Positions 31,841 through 41,376 of a stretch of DNA of 64,000 nt are shown piece after piece (position 1 is the first letter of the stretch; each line of letters begins with the position of its first letter). The stretch comes from Paenimyroides baculatum (lineage in GTDB: Bacteria; Bacteroidota; Bacteroidia; Flavobacteriales; Flavobacteriaceae). Made by a program: the position numbers and the translations under genes. Below the pieces are notes generated by a model. That model was not told the origin of the DNA and searched no databases. It was given only the letters and a program-made list of their open reading frames with translations. Where the stretch lies: the NCBI RefSeq assembly GCF_008629655.1, contig NZ_VWSG01000006.1, forward strand, positions 159,714 through 223,713. The letters are read 5' to 3'.

Positions 31841-33334
31841 ATGTCAGCAACACATTATATCAGTAACAACACGTTGGGCTTAGAAGAGCTTAACACAACT
31901 ATCGAAGAAAATCATACGTTGGCTTTATCAGAAGAAGCTATTGCAAACATTAATAAATGCCGTGAATATTTAGATAATAAAATGCAGACCGAAACCAATC
32001 CTATTTATGGAATCAATACCGGTTTTGGATCATTGTACAACATTAAAATTTCAAACGAAGATCTAACAACTTTACAAGAAAATTTAATGAAATCGCACGC
32101 TTGCGGTACAGGTGACGAAGTTCCGCACAGCATTGTAAAAATCATGTTGCTGTTAAAGATAAAGTCGTTGTGTTACGGTAATTCGGGCGTGCAATTGGTT
32201 ACGGTTGAACGTTTAATTGATTTTTACAACAACGATATATTACCTGTTGTTTATACACAAGGTTCGTTAGGTGCATCGGGCGACTTATCTCCACTGGCAC
32301 ATTTATGTTTGCCTTTAATCGGTGAAGGCGAGGTTTTTATGAACGGAAACCGCATCACTGCTAAACAAATGTTGACCGAAAAAGGATGGGAAACCATTAC
32401 GTTGAAATCTAAAGAAGGTTTGGCGTTGTTGAACGGTACACAGTTTATGAGTTCGTACGGAGCTTATATTTTGTTGAAAACCTCAAAATTATCACAATTG
32501 GCAGATGTTATCGGAGCTGTTTCTTTAGAAGGTTTCGATGGTAGAATTGATCCTTTCAACAATTTAATACACATAGTTCGTCCGCACAAAGGTCAGGTGA
32601 ATACTGCCGTTCGTATTACTGAAATTTTAGAAGGATCAGAATTAATCAAACAGCCTAAAAAACACGTACAAGATCCATATTCGTTTCGTTGTATTCCGCA
32701 GGTTCACGGAGCTTCAAAAGATGCGATTGAATATGTAGAAAAGGTTTTTAAAACCGAAATCAATTCAGTTACCGATAATCCGAATATTTTTGTTGATGAA
32801 GATTTAATTGTTTCGGGCGGAAATTTCCACGGACAGCCATTGGCTTTAGCTTTAGATTTCTTGGGAATTGCCTTGGCGGAATTAGGAAGCATTTCAGAAC
32901 GCAGAACCTATCAGTTAATATCGGGCTTGCGTAATTTACCACCGTTTTTAGTAAACAATCCGGGGTTGAATTCAGGTTTTATGATTCCGCAATACACCGC
33001 GGCAAGTATCGTTAGCCAGAACAAGCAATTGGCAACGCCGGCAAGTATCGATAGTATTGTTTCAAGCAACGGACAAGAAGATCATGTAAGTATGGGCGCA
33101 AATGCAGCTACAAAAACATTGAAAATCGTTGAAAATTTAGAACGAATTCTTGCAATTGAGTTATTTAATGCAGCACAGGCTTTAGAATTCCGCCGCCCAG
33201 GAAAATCGAGCGATTTTATAGAAAACTTTGTAAGCGATTACAGAAAAGTTGTTCCAACGGTAGAAGAAGACCGTATTTTACATTATGATATTCAAAACAG
33301 TATTCAGTTTTTAAGCAATTATAAATTCAATTAA
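31841..33334 (+). CDS. hutH: histidine ammonia-lyase
   Basis: A 497-residue enzyme converting histidine to urocanate. The self-forming MIO cofactor tripeptide Ala-Ser-Gly is at about residues 145-147 (GSLGASGDLSPLAHL), and YGINTGFG, NSGVQL and SSNGQEDHVSMG are also present. No other hut genes lie nearby, which is common in flavobacteria. It could be a related aromatic ammonia-lyase, but the SHACGTGDEVP pocket segment fits HAL. Confidence 0.88.
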   Translation: MSATHYISNNTLGLEELNTTIEENHTLALSEEAIANINKCREYLDNKMQTETNPIYGINTGFGSLYNIKISNEDLTTLQENLMKSHACGTGDEVPHSIVKIMLLLKIKSLCYGNSGVQLVTVERLIDFYNNDILPVVYTQGSLGASGDLSPLAHLCLPLIGEGEVFMNGNRITAKQMLTEKGWETITLKSKEGLALLNGTQFMSSYGAYILLKTSKLSQLADVIGAVSLEGFDGRIDPFNNLIHIVRPHKGQVNTAVRITEILEGSELIKQPKKHVQDPYSFRCIPQVHGASKDAIEYVEKVFKTEINSVTDNPNIFVDEDLIVSGGNFHGQPLALALDFLGIALAELGSISERRTYQLISGLRNLPPFLVNNPGLNSGFMIPQYTAASIVSQNKQLATPASIDSIVSSNGQEDHVSMGANAATKTLKIVENLERILAIELFNAAQALEFRRPGKSSDFIENFVSDYRKVVPTVEEDRILHYDIQNSIQFLSNYKFN

Positions 33335-33340
33335 TTATAC

Positions 33341-33375
33341 AAAATGCACTTTTAGTTATACAAAAGTGCATTTTT
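33341..33375 (+). terminator. terminator after hutH
   Basis: AAAATGCACTTTT and AAAAGTGCATTTT arms with an 8-base loop and T tail. Confidence 0.8.
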
Positions 33376-33391
33376 CTTTTGTGAAAATAGT

Positions 33392-33399
33392 TATATTTG
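33392..33399 (+). promoter_or_regulatory. -7 element (TATATTTG) for the HD-hydrolase / lpx operon
   Basis: Perfect TAnnTTTG match, 27 bases before the TTG start at 33427. It makes the upstream TTG start at 33397 impossible. Confidence 0.5.
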
Positions 33400-33426
33400 C
33401 CTGATATTTCAGCAACAAAGATAGTT

Positions 33427-34662
33427 TTGACATCAGCAAATAAATTAAAAATTTTAAACGATCCTATTTATGGCTTCATAACCATACCTGCAACATTGTT
33501 GTACGATTTAATTCAGCATCCGTATTTTCAACGTTTGCGCAGAATTAAACAAATGGGGTTGTCTTCTTTAGTTTATCCGGGTGCCGAACATACGCGATTT
33601 CATCACGCTTTAGGCTGTATGCACATGATGCAGAAAGCCGTTCAGGTGTTGCGTTTTAAGAATGTTGAAATATCAAAAGAAGAAGAAGAGGCGCTTTACA
33701 TTGCCATTTTATTGCACGATATTGGTCATGGACCTTTCTCGCACGCAATGGAACATAGCATTGTAGAAAATATTCATCACGAAGAAATTTCGTTGCTTTT
33801 TATGGAAGCTTTGAATGAAGAATTTGAAGGAAAACTTTCATTAGCGATTGAGATTTTTAAAGGAAATTATCCGCGTAAATTTTTGATCCAGCTAATATCC
33901 TCACAAATGGATATGGATCGAATGGATTATTTAAAACGCGATAGTTTTTACAGCGGTGTTGCCGAAGGAAACATCAATTCCGAACGATTGGTTCAAATGA
34001 TCAACGTTCATAACGATGTTTTGGTAGTTGAAGAAAAAGGTATATATTCGGTAGAAAAATTTTTGGTAGCACGCCGTTTAATGTATTGGCAGTGCTATTT
34101 GCATAAAACAAGCGTTGGTGCCGAATTGTTATTGTCGAAAATATTAAAACGCGCCAAGCAGTTAACTTTGCAAGGTGTAGATTTACCGGCAAGCAATGCA
34201 CTAAAGTTTTTCTTGGAGAACAATGTTTTAAAAGCCGATTTTAATAAAGAAGTTTTAAACAATTTTGCCTTGTTGGACGATGCAGATATTTACACCGCAT
34301 TAAAAAACTGGCAGTTTCATACCGATAAGGTTTTGTCATATTTAAGCAGTGCTATTGTAAACAGAAAATTGTTTCATGTGCAGTTGGTTTCAAAAGACGA
34401 TTTACCTTCAAAATTAAGTTATTACCAAAGTTTATGTAAAGATGAACTTGAAGTAAATGATGAACTGGATTATTTTGTTTTTGGCGACAAACTGAAAAAT
34501 CAGGCGTACGATTTAAAGGCAGATCCAATTCGAATTTTTACAAAGAATAAAGAAATTATCGATGTGTTGGAAGCATCAGATCAATACAATTTAAAGGCTT
34601 TGTCAGAGCCTGTTTATAAATACTTTATATGCTATCCGAAAAGCATTCATAAAGTTGGTTAA
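33427..34662 (+). CDS. HD-superfamily phosphohydrolase
   Basis: A 411-residue protein with the SAMHD1-like HD motif set: HTRFHHALG (about 48), LLHDIGHGPFSHAMEH (HD pair about 88), and QMDMDRMDYLKRD. These fold residues bind a metal and hydrolyse nucleotides or phosphate esters. The only plausible starts near the conserved KLKILNDPIYGF are TTG codons; TTG at 33427 fits the promoter. The gene precedes lpxD in many Bacteroidota, though its link to lipid A is unknown. Confidence 0.82.
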   Translation: MTSANKLKILNDPIYGFITIPATLLYDLIQHPYFQRLRRIKQMGLSSLVYPGAEHTRFHHALGCMHMMQKAVQVLRFKNVEISKEEEEALYIAILLHDIGHGPFSHAMEHSIVENIHHEEISLLFMEALNEEFEGKLSLAIEIFKGNYPRKFLIQLISSQMDMDRMDYLKRDSFYSGVAEGNINSERLVQMINVHNDVLVVEEKGIYSVEKFLVARRLMYWQCYLHKTSVGAELLLSKILKRAKQLTLQGVDLPASNALKFFLENNVLKADFNKEVLNNFALLDDADIYTALKNWQFHTDKVLSYLSSAIVNRKLFHVQLVSKDDLPSKLSYYQSLCKDELEVNDELDYFVFGDKLKNQAYDLKADPIRIFTKNKEIIDVLEASDQYNLKALSEPVYKYFICYPKSIHKVG

Positions 34663-34669
34663 AAATTAA

Positions 34670-34677
34670 TATTTTTG
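34670..34677 (+). promoter_or_regulatory. -7 element (TATTTTTG) abutting lpxD
   Basis: Perfect TAnnTTTG match, 6 bases before the lpxD ATG at 34684, so any transcript from it would be leaderless or nearly so. Confidence 0.4.
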
Positions 34678-34683
34678 TATTCA

Positions 34684-35709
34684 ATGAAGATTACAGCAGA
34701 GCAAATTGCCGAAGTTTTAAATGGAAATATTGTGGGCGATTCTACGGTTGAGGTTTTTAAATTGGCCAAGATCGAAGAAGGCGAAGAAGGTTCTATTACC
34801 TTTTTGTCAAACTCAAAATACAACCATTTTTTATATACAACCAAGGCATCAATTGTCATTGTTAATAAAGATTTTCAACCGTTGCACGATGTAAAGGCAA
34901 CCATGATTCAGGTTGATGATTCGTATCAGGCATTTACAAAAATATTAGAATATGCCAACCAGATCAAATTAATGAAATCGGGCATCGAACAGCCTTCAGT
35001 ATTATCAGAAGGTGTTGAATATGGTTCAGATTTATATTTGGGAAGTTTCTGTTACATTGGTAAAAACACAAAAATTGGAAATAATGTAAAAATTTACCCT
35101 AATTCTTTTGTGGGTGATAACGTAACAATTGGCGATAATACGATACTTTTTGCAGGTGCACGAATTTATTCGGAAACAGTAATCGGCAAAAACTGCGTGA
35201 TTCATTCAGGGACAATTGTAGGTTCAGACGGATTCGGATTTGCTCCAAACACTGACGGAACTTATGCTAAAATTCCGCAAATTGGAAACGTAATTATTGA
35301 AGACGATGTTGAAATAGGTTCATGTACAACCATTGATCGTGCCACATTAGGATCAACAATTATAAGAAAAGGTGTAAAATTAGATAATCAAATTCAAATT
35401 GCACATAATGTAGAGGTTGGCGAAAATACGGTAATTGCCTCACAAACCGGTGTTGCAGGTTCTGCCAAAATTGGTAGAAACTGTGTTATTGGCGGGCAGG
35501 TTGGTATTGTAGGTCATATTGTAATTGGCGATAATGTGCGTATTCAGGCACAATCAGGTGTTGGTAAAAGTGTGAAAGACGGTGAAATTATTCAAGGTTC
35601 GCCGGCAATGACGTATAACGATTTTTCAAAATCGTATGTCTATTTTAGAAAATTGCCAAACATTGTAAAGGAAATCGATCAGTTAAAAAAATCAAATAAC
35701 GAAATATAA
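34684..35709 (+). CDS. lpxD: UDP-3-O-(3-hydroxyacyl)glucosamine N-acyltransferase
   Basis: A 341-residue left-handed beta-helix acyltransferase adding the N-linked hydroxyacyl chain in lipid A synthesis. N-terminal uridine-binding domain (1 to about 100), hexapeptide repeats (about 100-310, many V/I-x-I-G turns) with the catalytic His in QIAHNVEVG, and a C-terminal helix. The start ATG gives the usual MKITAEQIAEVL. It is followed after 13 bases by lpxC-fabZ. Confidence 0.95.
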   Translation: MKITAEQIAEVLNGNIVGDSTVEVFKLAKIEEGEEGSITFLSNSKYNHFLYTTKASIVIVNKDFQPLHDVKATMIQVDDSYQAFTKILEYANQIKLMKSGIEQPSVLSEGVEYGSDLYLGSFCYIGKNTKIGNNVKIYPNSFVGDNVTIGDNTILFAGARIYSETVIGKNCVIHSGTIVGSDGFGFAPNTDGTYAKIPQIGNVIIEDDVEIGSCTTIDRATLGSTIIRKGVKLDNQIQIAHNVEVGENTVIASQTGVAGSAKIGRNCVIGGQVGIVGHIVIGDNVRIQAQSGVGKSVKDGEIIQGSPAMTYNDFSKSYVYFRKLPNIVKEIDQLKKSNNEI

Positions 35710-35722
35710 GTTAAAAATAGTT

Positions 35723-37111
35723 ATGGTTAAACAAAAAACCATCGCCCAAGAAGTAACAATTAATGGAGTGGGTTTGCATACGGGTCAACAAGTTGTTATG
35801 ACTTTAAAACCTGCGCCTGTAAATAATGGTTTTACTTTTGTGCGAGTAGATTTACCAGGAAGTCCTGTTATTGAAGCAGATGCAAATTATGTTGTTTCTA
35901 CAGAACGTGGAACAAATTTAGAGCATAAAGGTGTTCAATTACATACTACAGAGCATGTTTTGGCTGCTTTTGTAGGTTGTGAGTTAGATAATGTAATTAT
36001 CGACTTAAATGCTTCAGAACCACCAATTATGGATGGCTCATCTAAATTTTTTGTTCAAGCTGTTGAAGAAGCCGGAATTGTAGAGCAAGATGCAGAACGT
36101 AACGAATACATTGTTAAAGAAGTAATCTCTTACGTTGATGAAAGAACTGGCAGCGAAATTATCGTTATGCCTGCAGATGAATATCAGGTTACTACAATGG
36201 TAGATTTTGGTACAAAGGTTTTAGGTACACAAAATGCTACGTTAAAAAACATGAGCGATTTTAAAGAAGAAATTTCAGAAGCAAGAACTTTTAGCTTTTT
36301 GCACGAAATTGAAACTTTATTGGCACACGGATTAATTAAAGGTGGCGATTTAAATAATGCAATTGTTTATGTTGATAAAGAAATATCAGACGAAACATTA
36401 CAAAATTTAAAAGTTGCTTTTGGTAAAGATAATATTGCAGTTAAACCAAACGGAATTTTAGATAATTTAACGTTACATTATCCTAACGAAGCTGCCAGAC
36501 ACAAGTTGTTAGATGTTATTGGCGATTTGGCTTTAATTGGTACACGTATTCGCGGAAAAGTTATCGCAAACAAACCGGGGCATTTTGTAAATACACAGTT
36601 TGCTAAAAAAATGTCTAAAATCATTAAGGCAGAACGTAGAAATCAGGTTCCTGTTTTCGATTTAAATAAAGAGCCTTTAATGGATATCAACAAAATAATG
36701 GCAGTTTTGCCACATAGATTTCCTATGCTTTTGGTTGATCGTATTTTGGAATTGTCTGATTCTCATGTAGTAGGTATGAAAAACGTAACTATGAACGAAG
36801 AATTTTTTCAAGGACATTTTCCTGGTGCGCCTGTAATGCCTGGTGTTTTAATAATTGAAGCTATGGCACAAACAGGAGGTATTTTGGCGTTGAGTACAGT
36901 TCCAGATCCGGAAAATTATCTGACTTATTTCATGAAAATTGATAACGTACGTTTCAAGCAACAGGTTTTACCTGGCGATACGTTATTCTTTAAACTAGAT
37001 TTAATAAGTCCGATCCGCAGAGGAATCTGTCATATGCAGGCTGTTGCTTATGCTAATGGTAAAGTAGTTACCGAAGCAGAATTAATGGCACAAATAGTAA
37101 AAACAAAGTAG
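35723..37111 (+). CDS. lpxC-fabZ: bifunctional LpxC/FabZ: UDP-3-O-acyl-N-acetylglucosamine deacetylase and 3-hydroxyacyl-ACP dehydratase
   Basis: A 462-residue fusion typical of Bacteroidota. Residues 1 to about 305 are LpxC (NGVGLHTGQQV, LHTTEHVLAAF with zinc His, HKLLDVIGDLAL with catalytic residues). Residues about 315-462 are FabZ (LPHRFPMLLVDRI with active-site His, GHFPGAPVMPGVLIIEAMAQTGG with active-site Glu). The first domain commits UDP-GlcNAc to lipid A and the second makes unsaturated acyl-ACP in fatty acid synthesis, linking both pathways. It lies between lpxD and lpxA. Confidence 0.97.
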   Translation: MVKQKTIAQEVTINGVGLHTGQQVVMTLKPAPVNNGFTFVRVDLPGSPVIEADANYVVSTERGTNLEHKGVQLHTTEHVLAAFVGCELDNVIIDLNASEPPIMDGSSKFFVQAVEEAGIVEQDAERNEYIVKEVISYVDERTGSEIIVMPADEYQVTTMVDFGTKVLGTQNATLKNMSDFKEEISEARTFSFLHEIETLLAHGLIKGGDLNNAIVYVDKEISDETLQNLKVAFGKDNIAVKPNGILDNLTLHYPNEAARHKLLDVIGDLALIGTRIRGKVIANKPGHFVNTQFAKKMSKIIKAERRNQVPVFDLNKEPLMDINKIMAVLPHRFPMLLVDRILELSDSHVVGMKNVTMNEEFFQGHFPGAPVMPGVLIIEAMAQTGGILALSTVPDPENYLTYFMKIDNVRFKQQVLPGDTLFFKLDLISPIRRGICHMQAVAYANGKVVTEAELMAQIVKTK

Positions 37112-37131
37112 TAAATTAATAACTAATTAGA

Positions 37132-37917
37132 ATGAATCAACCATTAGCATACGTTCATCCAGGAGCAAAAATTGCTAAAAATGTGGTAATTGAACCTTTT
37201 ACAACTATTCACAACAATGTTGAGATAGGTGAAGGTACTTGGATAGGGTCAAACGTTACCATCATGGAAGGAGCACGAATCGGAAAAAATTGTCGTATTT
37301 TTCCCGGTGCAGTTATTTCTGCCGAGCCACAAGATTTAAAGTTCGATGGCGAAGAAACAACTGTAGAGATAGGCGATAATACAACAATTAGAGAGTGTGT
37401 TACCATTAACAGAGGTACAAAAGACAGATACCGTACAGCTATTGGTAAAAATTGTTTAATACAGGCTTACAGCCACATTGCACACGATTGTATTGTGGGC
37501 GATAACTGTATCTTTTCAAACTCAAGCACATTGGCAGGTCACGTAACCGTGGGCGACTATGTTGTTTTGGCGGGTATGGTTGCTGTGCATCAGTTCTGTA
37601 CAATTGGGTCGCATTCGTTTATAACGGGCGGTACGCTTGTTCGTAAAGATGTTCCTCCGTACATTAAAGCAGCACGTGAACCAATCTCTTACGTAGGAAT
37701 TAATTCTGTAGGATTGAGAAGAAGAGGCATCGATTCTGAAAAAATTAAAGAAATACAGAATATTTACCGCGTATTGTATCAAAAGAATTACAATAATTCA
37801 CAAGCAATTGAGATTTTAGAAACCGAAATGGAAGCAACTCCAGAACGTGACGAAATTATTCAGTTTGTACGTAATTCAACGCGTGGTATCATGAAAGGTT
37901 ATACCGGAATTTATTAA
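37132..37917 (+). CDS. lpxA: UDP-N-acetylglucosamine acyltransferase
   Basis: A 261-residue left-handed beta-helix enzyme of standard length that adds the first 3-hydroxyacyl chain in lipid A synthesis. The catalytic His is in YSHIAHDCIVGDNC, and the typical GLRRRGIDSEKIKEI C-terminal helix region is present. It is 20 bases after lpxC-fabZ and 26 before efp, in the same run. Confidence 0.95.
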   Translation: MNQPLAYVHPGAKIAKNVVIEPFTTIHNNVEIGEGTWIGSNVTIMEGARIGKNCRIFPGAVISAEPQDLKFDGEETTVEIGDNTTIRECVTINRGTKDRYRTAIGKNCLIQAYSHIAHDCIVGDNCIFSNSSTLAGHVTVGDYVVLAGMVAVHQFCTIGSHSFITGGTLVRKDVPPYIKAAREPISYVGINSVGLRRRGIDSEKIKEIQNIYRVLYQKNYNNSQAIEILETEMEATPERDEIIQFVRNSTRGIMKGYTGIY

Positions 37918-37943
37918 TAAATAAAAAAATAAAAGCATAATTT

Positions 37944-38510
37944 ATGGCAAGTACATCAGACATTAGAAACGGTTTATGTATTAAATTTAATAACGATATT
38001 TACAAAATTGTAGAATTCCTGCATGTAAAACCAGGTAAAGGTCCTGCGTTTGTAAGAACAAAAATGAAAAGTGTAACTTCTGGTAAAACGTTAGACAATA
38101 CTTTTTCTGCAGGTCATAAAATCGATGTAGTTCGTGTAGAAACACATACTTTCCAGTATTTATACCAAGAAGGAAACGATTATCATTTTATGAATAACGA
38201 AACATTTGAACAAATTACATTAGAGAAAAATATTTTAGATGCTCCTGAATTATTAAAAGAAGGAACAAACGTAATGGTTCAGATTAATGCAGAAACAGAA
38301 TCTCCTTTATCTGTAGATATGCCTGCGTCTATCGTTTTAGAAGTAACTTATACAGAGCCTGGTGTAAAAGGTAATACGGCAACAAATGCTACAAAACCTG
38401 CTACAGTAGAAACTGGTGCGCAAGTTAACGTACCTTTGTTTATTAACGAAGGCGATAAAATTAAAATTGATACAGCTTCAGGAAGTTATATCGAACGTAT
38501 AAAAGAGTAA
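37944..38510 (+). CDS. efp: translation elongation factor P
   Basis: A 188-residue EF-P that relieves ribosome stalling at polyproline. The domain I loop tip VKPGKGPAF carries Lys-32 at the modification position; whether it is lysylated cannot be seen, since no EpmA/B gene is in the window. Length is standard for three domains. Embedded in the lipid A gene run, as in many Bacteroidota. Confidence 0.96.
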   Translation: MASTSDIRNGLCIKFNNDIYKIVEFLHVKPGKGPAFVRTKMKSVTSGKTLDNTFSAGHKIDVVRVETHTFQYLYQEGNDYHFMNNETFEQITLEKNILDAPELLKEGTNVMVQINAETESPLSVDMPASIVLEVTYTEPGVKGNTATNATKPATVETGAQVNVPLFINEGDKIKIDTASGSYIERIKE

Positions 38511-38517
38511 TTAATAA

Positions 38518-39429
38518 ATGAGATTTCCTAAAACTTATCATTTAGAAAATATAGCAGAAATAATTGGGTGTTCCTTTGTAGGGGCTCCCGATTTTCCTGT
38601 TTTAGGAATGAACGAAATTCATGTGGTGCAAGCCGGTGAAATCGTTTTTGTAGATCACCCGAAATATTACGATAAAGCATTAAATTCAAACGCAACCATC
38701 ATTTTAATTAATAAAGATGTTGAGTGCCCTGAAGGAAAAGCTTTGTTGATTTCAGATGATCCTTTTCGCGATTTCAATAAACTGTCGGTTTATTTTCGTC
38801 CGTTTCAGGCTTCATTAAATGCAATAGCAGAAACAGCTCAAATAGGCGAGGGAACCATCATTCAACCGAATGCATTTGTTGGCAATCATGTAAAAATTGG
38901 TAAAAACTGTATCATTCATGCAAATGTTGTGTTGAACGATCATACCGTAATTGGCGATAATGTAGTTATTCACGCAGGAACGGTTTTAGGTGCCGATGCT
39001 TTTTATTTTAAGAAGCGAACCGATTTTTTTGATCCGTTGATTTCTTGTGGTTCCGTTGTTATAGAAGACGATGTAACTTTAGGTGCTTTATGTACGATAG
39101 ATCGTGGTGTGACAGGAGAAACCCGTATTAAAAAAGGAGCAAAAATTGATAACCAGGTGCATATTGGGCACGATACAGTTATTGGCGAAATGTGCTTAAT
39201 TGCAGCACAATGTGGTATTGCAGGTTGCGTAGTTATAGAAGATAACGTAACTTTATGGGGACAAGTTGGTACAACCAGCGGAATTACTATTGAAGCAGGT
39301 GCGGTGGTATCTGCAAAATCAGGTGTTTCAAAAAGCTTAAAAGGCAATAAGGTTTATTTTGGTACACCTGCAGAAGAAGCTCGCGAATATTACAAGCACG
39401 TTGCAAAAGTTAAAAATTTAGTAAAGTAG
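38518..39429 (+). CDS. LpxD paralogue (second UDP-3-O-acylglucosamine N-acyltransferase-like protein)
   Basis: A 303-residue left-handed beta-helix protein related to the LpxD at 34684 but shorter, with a divergent N-terminal domain and no long C-terminal helix. The catalytic-type His is kept (NQVHIGHDTVIGE), and hexapeptide turns run from about 110 to 290. It could acylate lipid A precursors of different chain type or another UDP-sugar. It starts 7 bases after efp, so it belongs to the same operon. Confidence 0.85.
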   Translation: MRFPKTYHLENIAEIIGCSFVGAPDFPVLGMNEIHVVQAGEIVFVDHPKYYDKALNSNATIILINKDVECPEGKALLISDDPFRDFNKLSVYFRPFQASLNAIAETAQIGEGTIIQPNAFVGNHVKIGKNCIIHANVVLNDHTVIGDNVVIHAGTVLGADAFYFKKRTDFFDPLISCGSVVIEDDVTLGALCTIDRGVTGETRIKKGAKIDNQVHIGHDTVIGEMCLIAAQCGIAGCVVIEDNVTLWGQVGTTSGITIEAGAVVSAKSGVSKSLKGNKVYFGTPAEEAREYYKHVAKVKNLVK

Positions 39430-39435
39430 GTAACA

Positions 39436-39804
39436 ATGGAAAGTGCATTAGAAATAGTCAGAAATTTTTACGAATCGGCAGGTATCTTAAACAAAACCTA
39501 TTGTTTAGAGGTTTTTCATGAAGATATTCAGTTGGAATGGTACAGTTCTAAAGGACATTTGTTTTTAGAGCATACCGATCTTTTGGCACTTTCTAAAGAC
39601 TTAAAGCATTCTTATTTTGATCTTCGCGCACAAATTCACGATATAATGAGTGACGGCGATAAAGTAATGATTCGTTACACTTACTACGTTAGGACATTTG
39701 AAAATACTGAAGAAGAACTGATTCTTGCTACCTTTTTTACCGTTTGGGAAGTTAAAGACGGCAAGCTTTTTAAAGGTGTTCAAATGAGCCAACTATCAAA
39801 TTAA
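39436..39804 (+). CDS. NTF2/SnoaL-like protein
   Basis: A 122-residue protein of the nuclear transport factor 2-like cone fold: an N-terminal helix (SALEIVRNFYESAGI), then strands with VMIRYTYYVRT and LATFFTVWEVKDGKL. The fold serves enzymes and binding proteins of many kinds, so no activity is assigned. It ends 85 bases before sucD and starts 6 bases after the LpxD paralogue. Confidence 0.78.
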   Translation: MESALEIVRNFYESAGILNKTYCLEVFHEDIQLEWYSSKGHLFLEHTDLLALSKDLKHSYFDLRAQIHDIMSDGDKVMIRYTYYVRTFENTEEELILATFFTVWEVKDGKLFKGVQMSQLSN

Positions 39805-39847
39805 TAAAAATTTAAAGTAAAAAATTTTAATATTATTCATTAACCCT

Positions 39848-39855
39848 TATTTTTG
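39848..39855 (+). promoter_or_regulatory. -7 element (TATTTTTG) for sucD
   Basis: Perfect TAnnTTTG match, 34 bases before the sucD ATG. Confidence 0.5.
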
Positions 39856-39889
39856 TAAAATAATTCAAAAAACGATAATTATAAAAATC

Positions 39890-40765
39890 ATGAGTGTATT
39901 AGTAAACAAAGATTCTAAGATAATAGTTCAAGGATTTACAGGAAGCGAAGGAACGTTCCACGCCTCTCAAATGATTGAATACGGTACAAACGTTGTAGGT
40001 GGTGTTACTCCTGGTAAAGGCGGAACTATGCATTTAGATCGTCCTGTGTTTAATACAGTAAAAGATGCTGTTGAAAAAGCAGGTGCAGATACATCTATTA
40101 TTTTCGTACCGCCGGCATTCGCTGCCGATGCGATTATGGAAGCTGCAGAAGCAGGTATTAAAGTAATTATCTGTATTACAGAAGGTATTCCTGTGGCAGA
40201 AATGGTTACTGCATACAACTATGTAAAAAACAAAGGAAATTGTCGTTTGGTTGGTCCTAACTGTCCGGGTGTAATTACTCCGGGTGAAGCTAAAGTTGGT
40301 ATTATGCCAGGTTTCGTGTTCAAAAAAGGAACAGTAGGTATCGTTTCTAAATCAGGAACTTTAACGTACGAAGCTGCAGACCAAGTTGTAAAACAAGGTT
40401 TAGGTATTACAACAGCTATTGGTATTGGTGGAGATCCAATTATTGGAACAACAACTAAAGAAGCGGTTGAATTATTAATGAACGATCCAGAAACAGAAGC
40501 AATCATTATGATTGGTGAAATTGGCGGACAATTAGAAGCTGATGCTGCACGTTGGATTAAAGAAAACGGAAACAAAAAACCGGTTATCGGATTCATCGCA
40601 GGTGAAACAGCTCCTAAAGGTCGTACAATGGGTCACGCAGGTGCAATCGTTGGTGGTGCTGATGATACAGCAGAAGCAAAAAAACGCATCATGGCAGAAT
40701 GTGGTATCCACGTTGTTGATTCTCCGGCAGAAATCGGTAAAAAAGTAAAAGAAGTTTTAGGATAA
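39890..40765 (+). CDS. sucD: succinate-CoA ligase alpha subunit
   Basis: A 291-residue subunit of the TCA-cycle enzyme that makes ATP/GTP from succinyl-CoA. It carries the CoA-binding [19 protein letters not shown] region, [13 protein letters not shown], and the phosphohistidine in GHAGAIVGG (His about 249). The beta subunit gene (sucC) is not in the window, a separation often seen in Bacteroidota. Own promoter and terminator. Confidence 0.96.
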   Translation: MSVLVNKDSKIIVQGFTGSEGTFHASQMIEYGTNVVGGVTPGKGGTMHLDRPVFNTVKDAVEKAGADTSIIFVPPAFAADAIMEAAEAGIKVIICITEGIPVAEMVTAYNYVKNKGNCRLVGPNCPGVITPGEAKVGIMPGFVFKKGTVGIVSKSGTLTYEAADQVVKQGLGITTAIGIGGDPIIGTTTKEAVELLMNDPETEAIIMIGEIGGQLEADAARWIKENGNKKPVIGFIAGETAPKGRTMGHAGAIVGGADDTAEAKKRIMAECGIHVVDSPAEIGKKVKEVLG

Positions 40766-40782
40766 TTTCTTTTCTATATAAC

Positions 40783-40816
40783 AAAAAAGCGATGATTTAT
40801 AGTCATCACTTTTTTG
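40783..40816 (+). terminator. terminator after sucD
   Basis: AAAAAAGCGATGA and TCATCACTTTTTT arms (one mismatch) with a 7-base loop. Confidence 0.75.
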
Positions 40817-40854
40817 TTTAATATTAACTTATATTGTTATAAAGTAGTTTTACA

Positions 40855-41326
40855 TTAAATGTCTTTTATACTTACTATAGGCAGATGTTTAATAGGGAAA
40901 TTTACAGAATTTGCAATAAAACAATATTCATTTGCCTTTTTATGTAATTCAATTGCTTTTTTAACCATTTCTTTGCTTCTAACTATTATATTAGGATGCA
41001 AAGTAACTTCTTTAAAATAGCCTTTTCCAGTAGCATCTTCTAACATTATCCCTTCTGCAATATGTATATTCATCAACAATCACATTGTTCACCGAGCAAA
41101 AGTGTAAATACCATAGCATATGACAAGAAGAGATAGATGATACAAGCAGATCTTCTGGATTATGTCTGCTTTTTTTCCCTCTAAAAGCTGGATCCGATGA
41201 ACCTTGTATTATAGCTTTGTTCTCAATAATTACATTATGATTTCTCTCGTAACTTTTATAACTATCAGTTCCCGAACCATTATTTCCAGTCCATTCAATT
41301 TTTGATTGATATTTATGTTCTTTCAT
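40855..41326 (-). pseudogene. OsmC-family peroxide-resistance gene, frameshifted
   Basis: The N-terminal piece (41326 downward) reads MKEHKYQSKIEWTGNNG... DPAFRGKKSRHNPEDLLVSS and SSCHMLWYLHF, with the first redox Cys in SCHMLWYL. Near 41065 the frame breaks, and the rest (AEGIMLEDATGKGYF... ANEYCFIANSVNFPI, with the second Cys in YCFIANS) continues in another frame. The total of 472 bases is one more than a multiple of 3, so one base was gained (or two lost). The intact gene would have coded for about 156 residues. It converges on sucD. Confidence 0.85.
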
Positions 41327-41376
41327 TTTAATAGGTTTTTAAAGAACTCTGACCAACAACTAAAGCTACTGGCTTA

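Noticed and set aside
33397..33426. Upstream TTG start for the HD-hydrolase
   Set aside because: The codon lies at the end of the TATATTTG promoter element, so it cannot be transcribed from it; TTG at 33427 fits.
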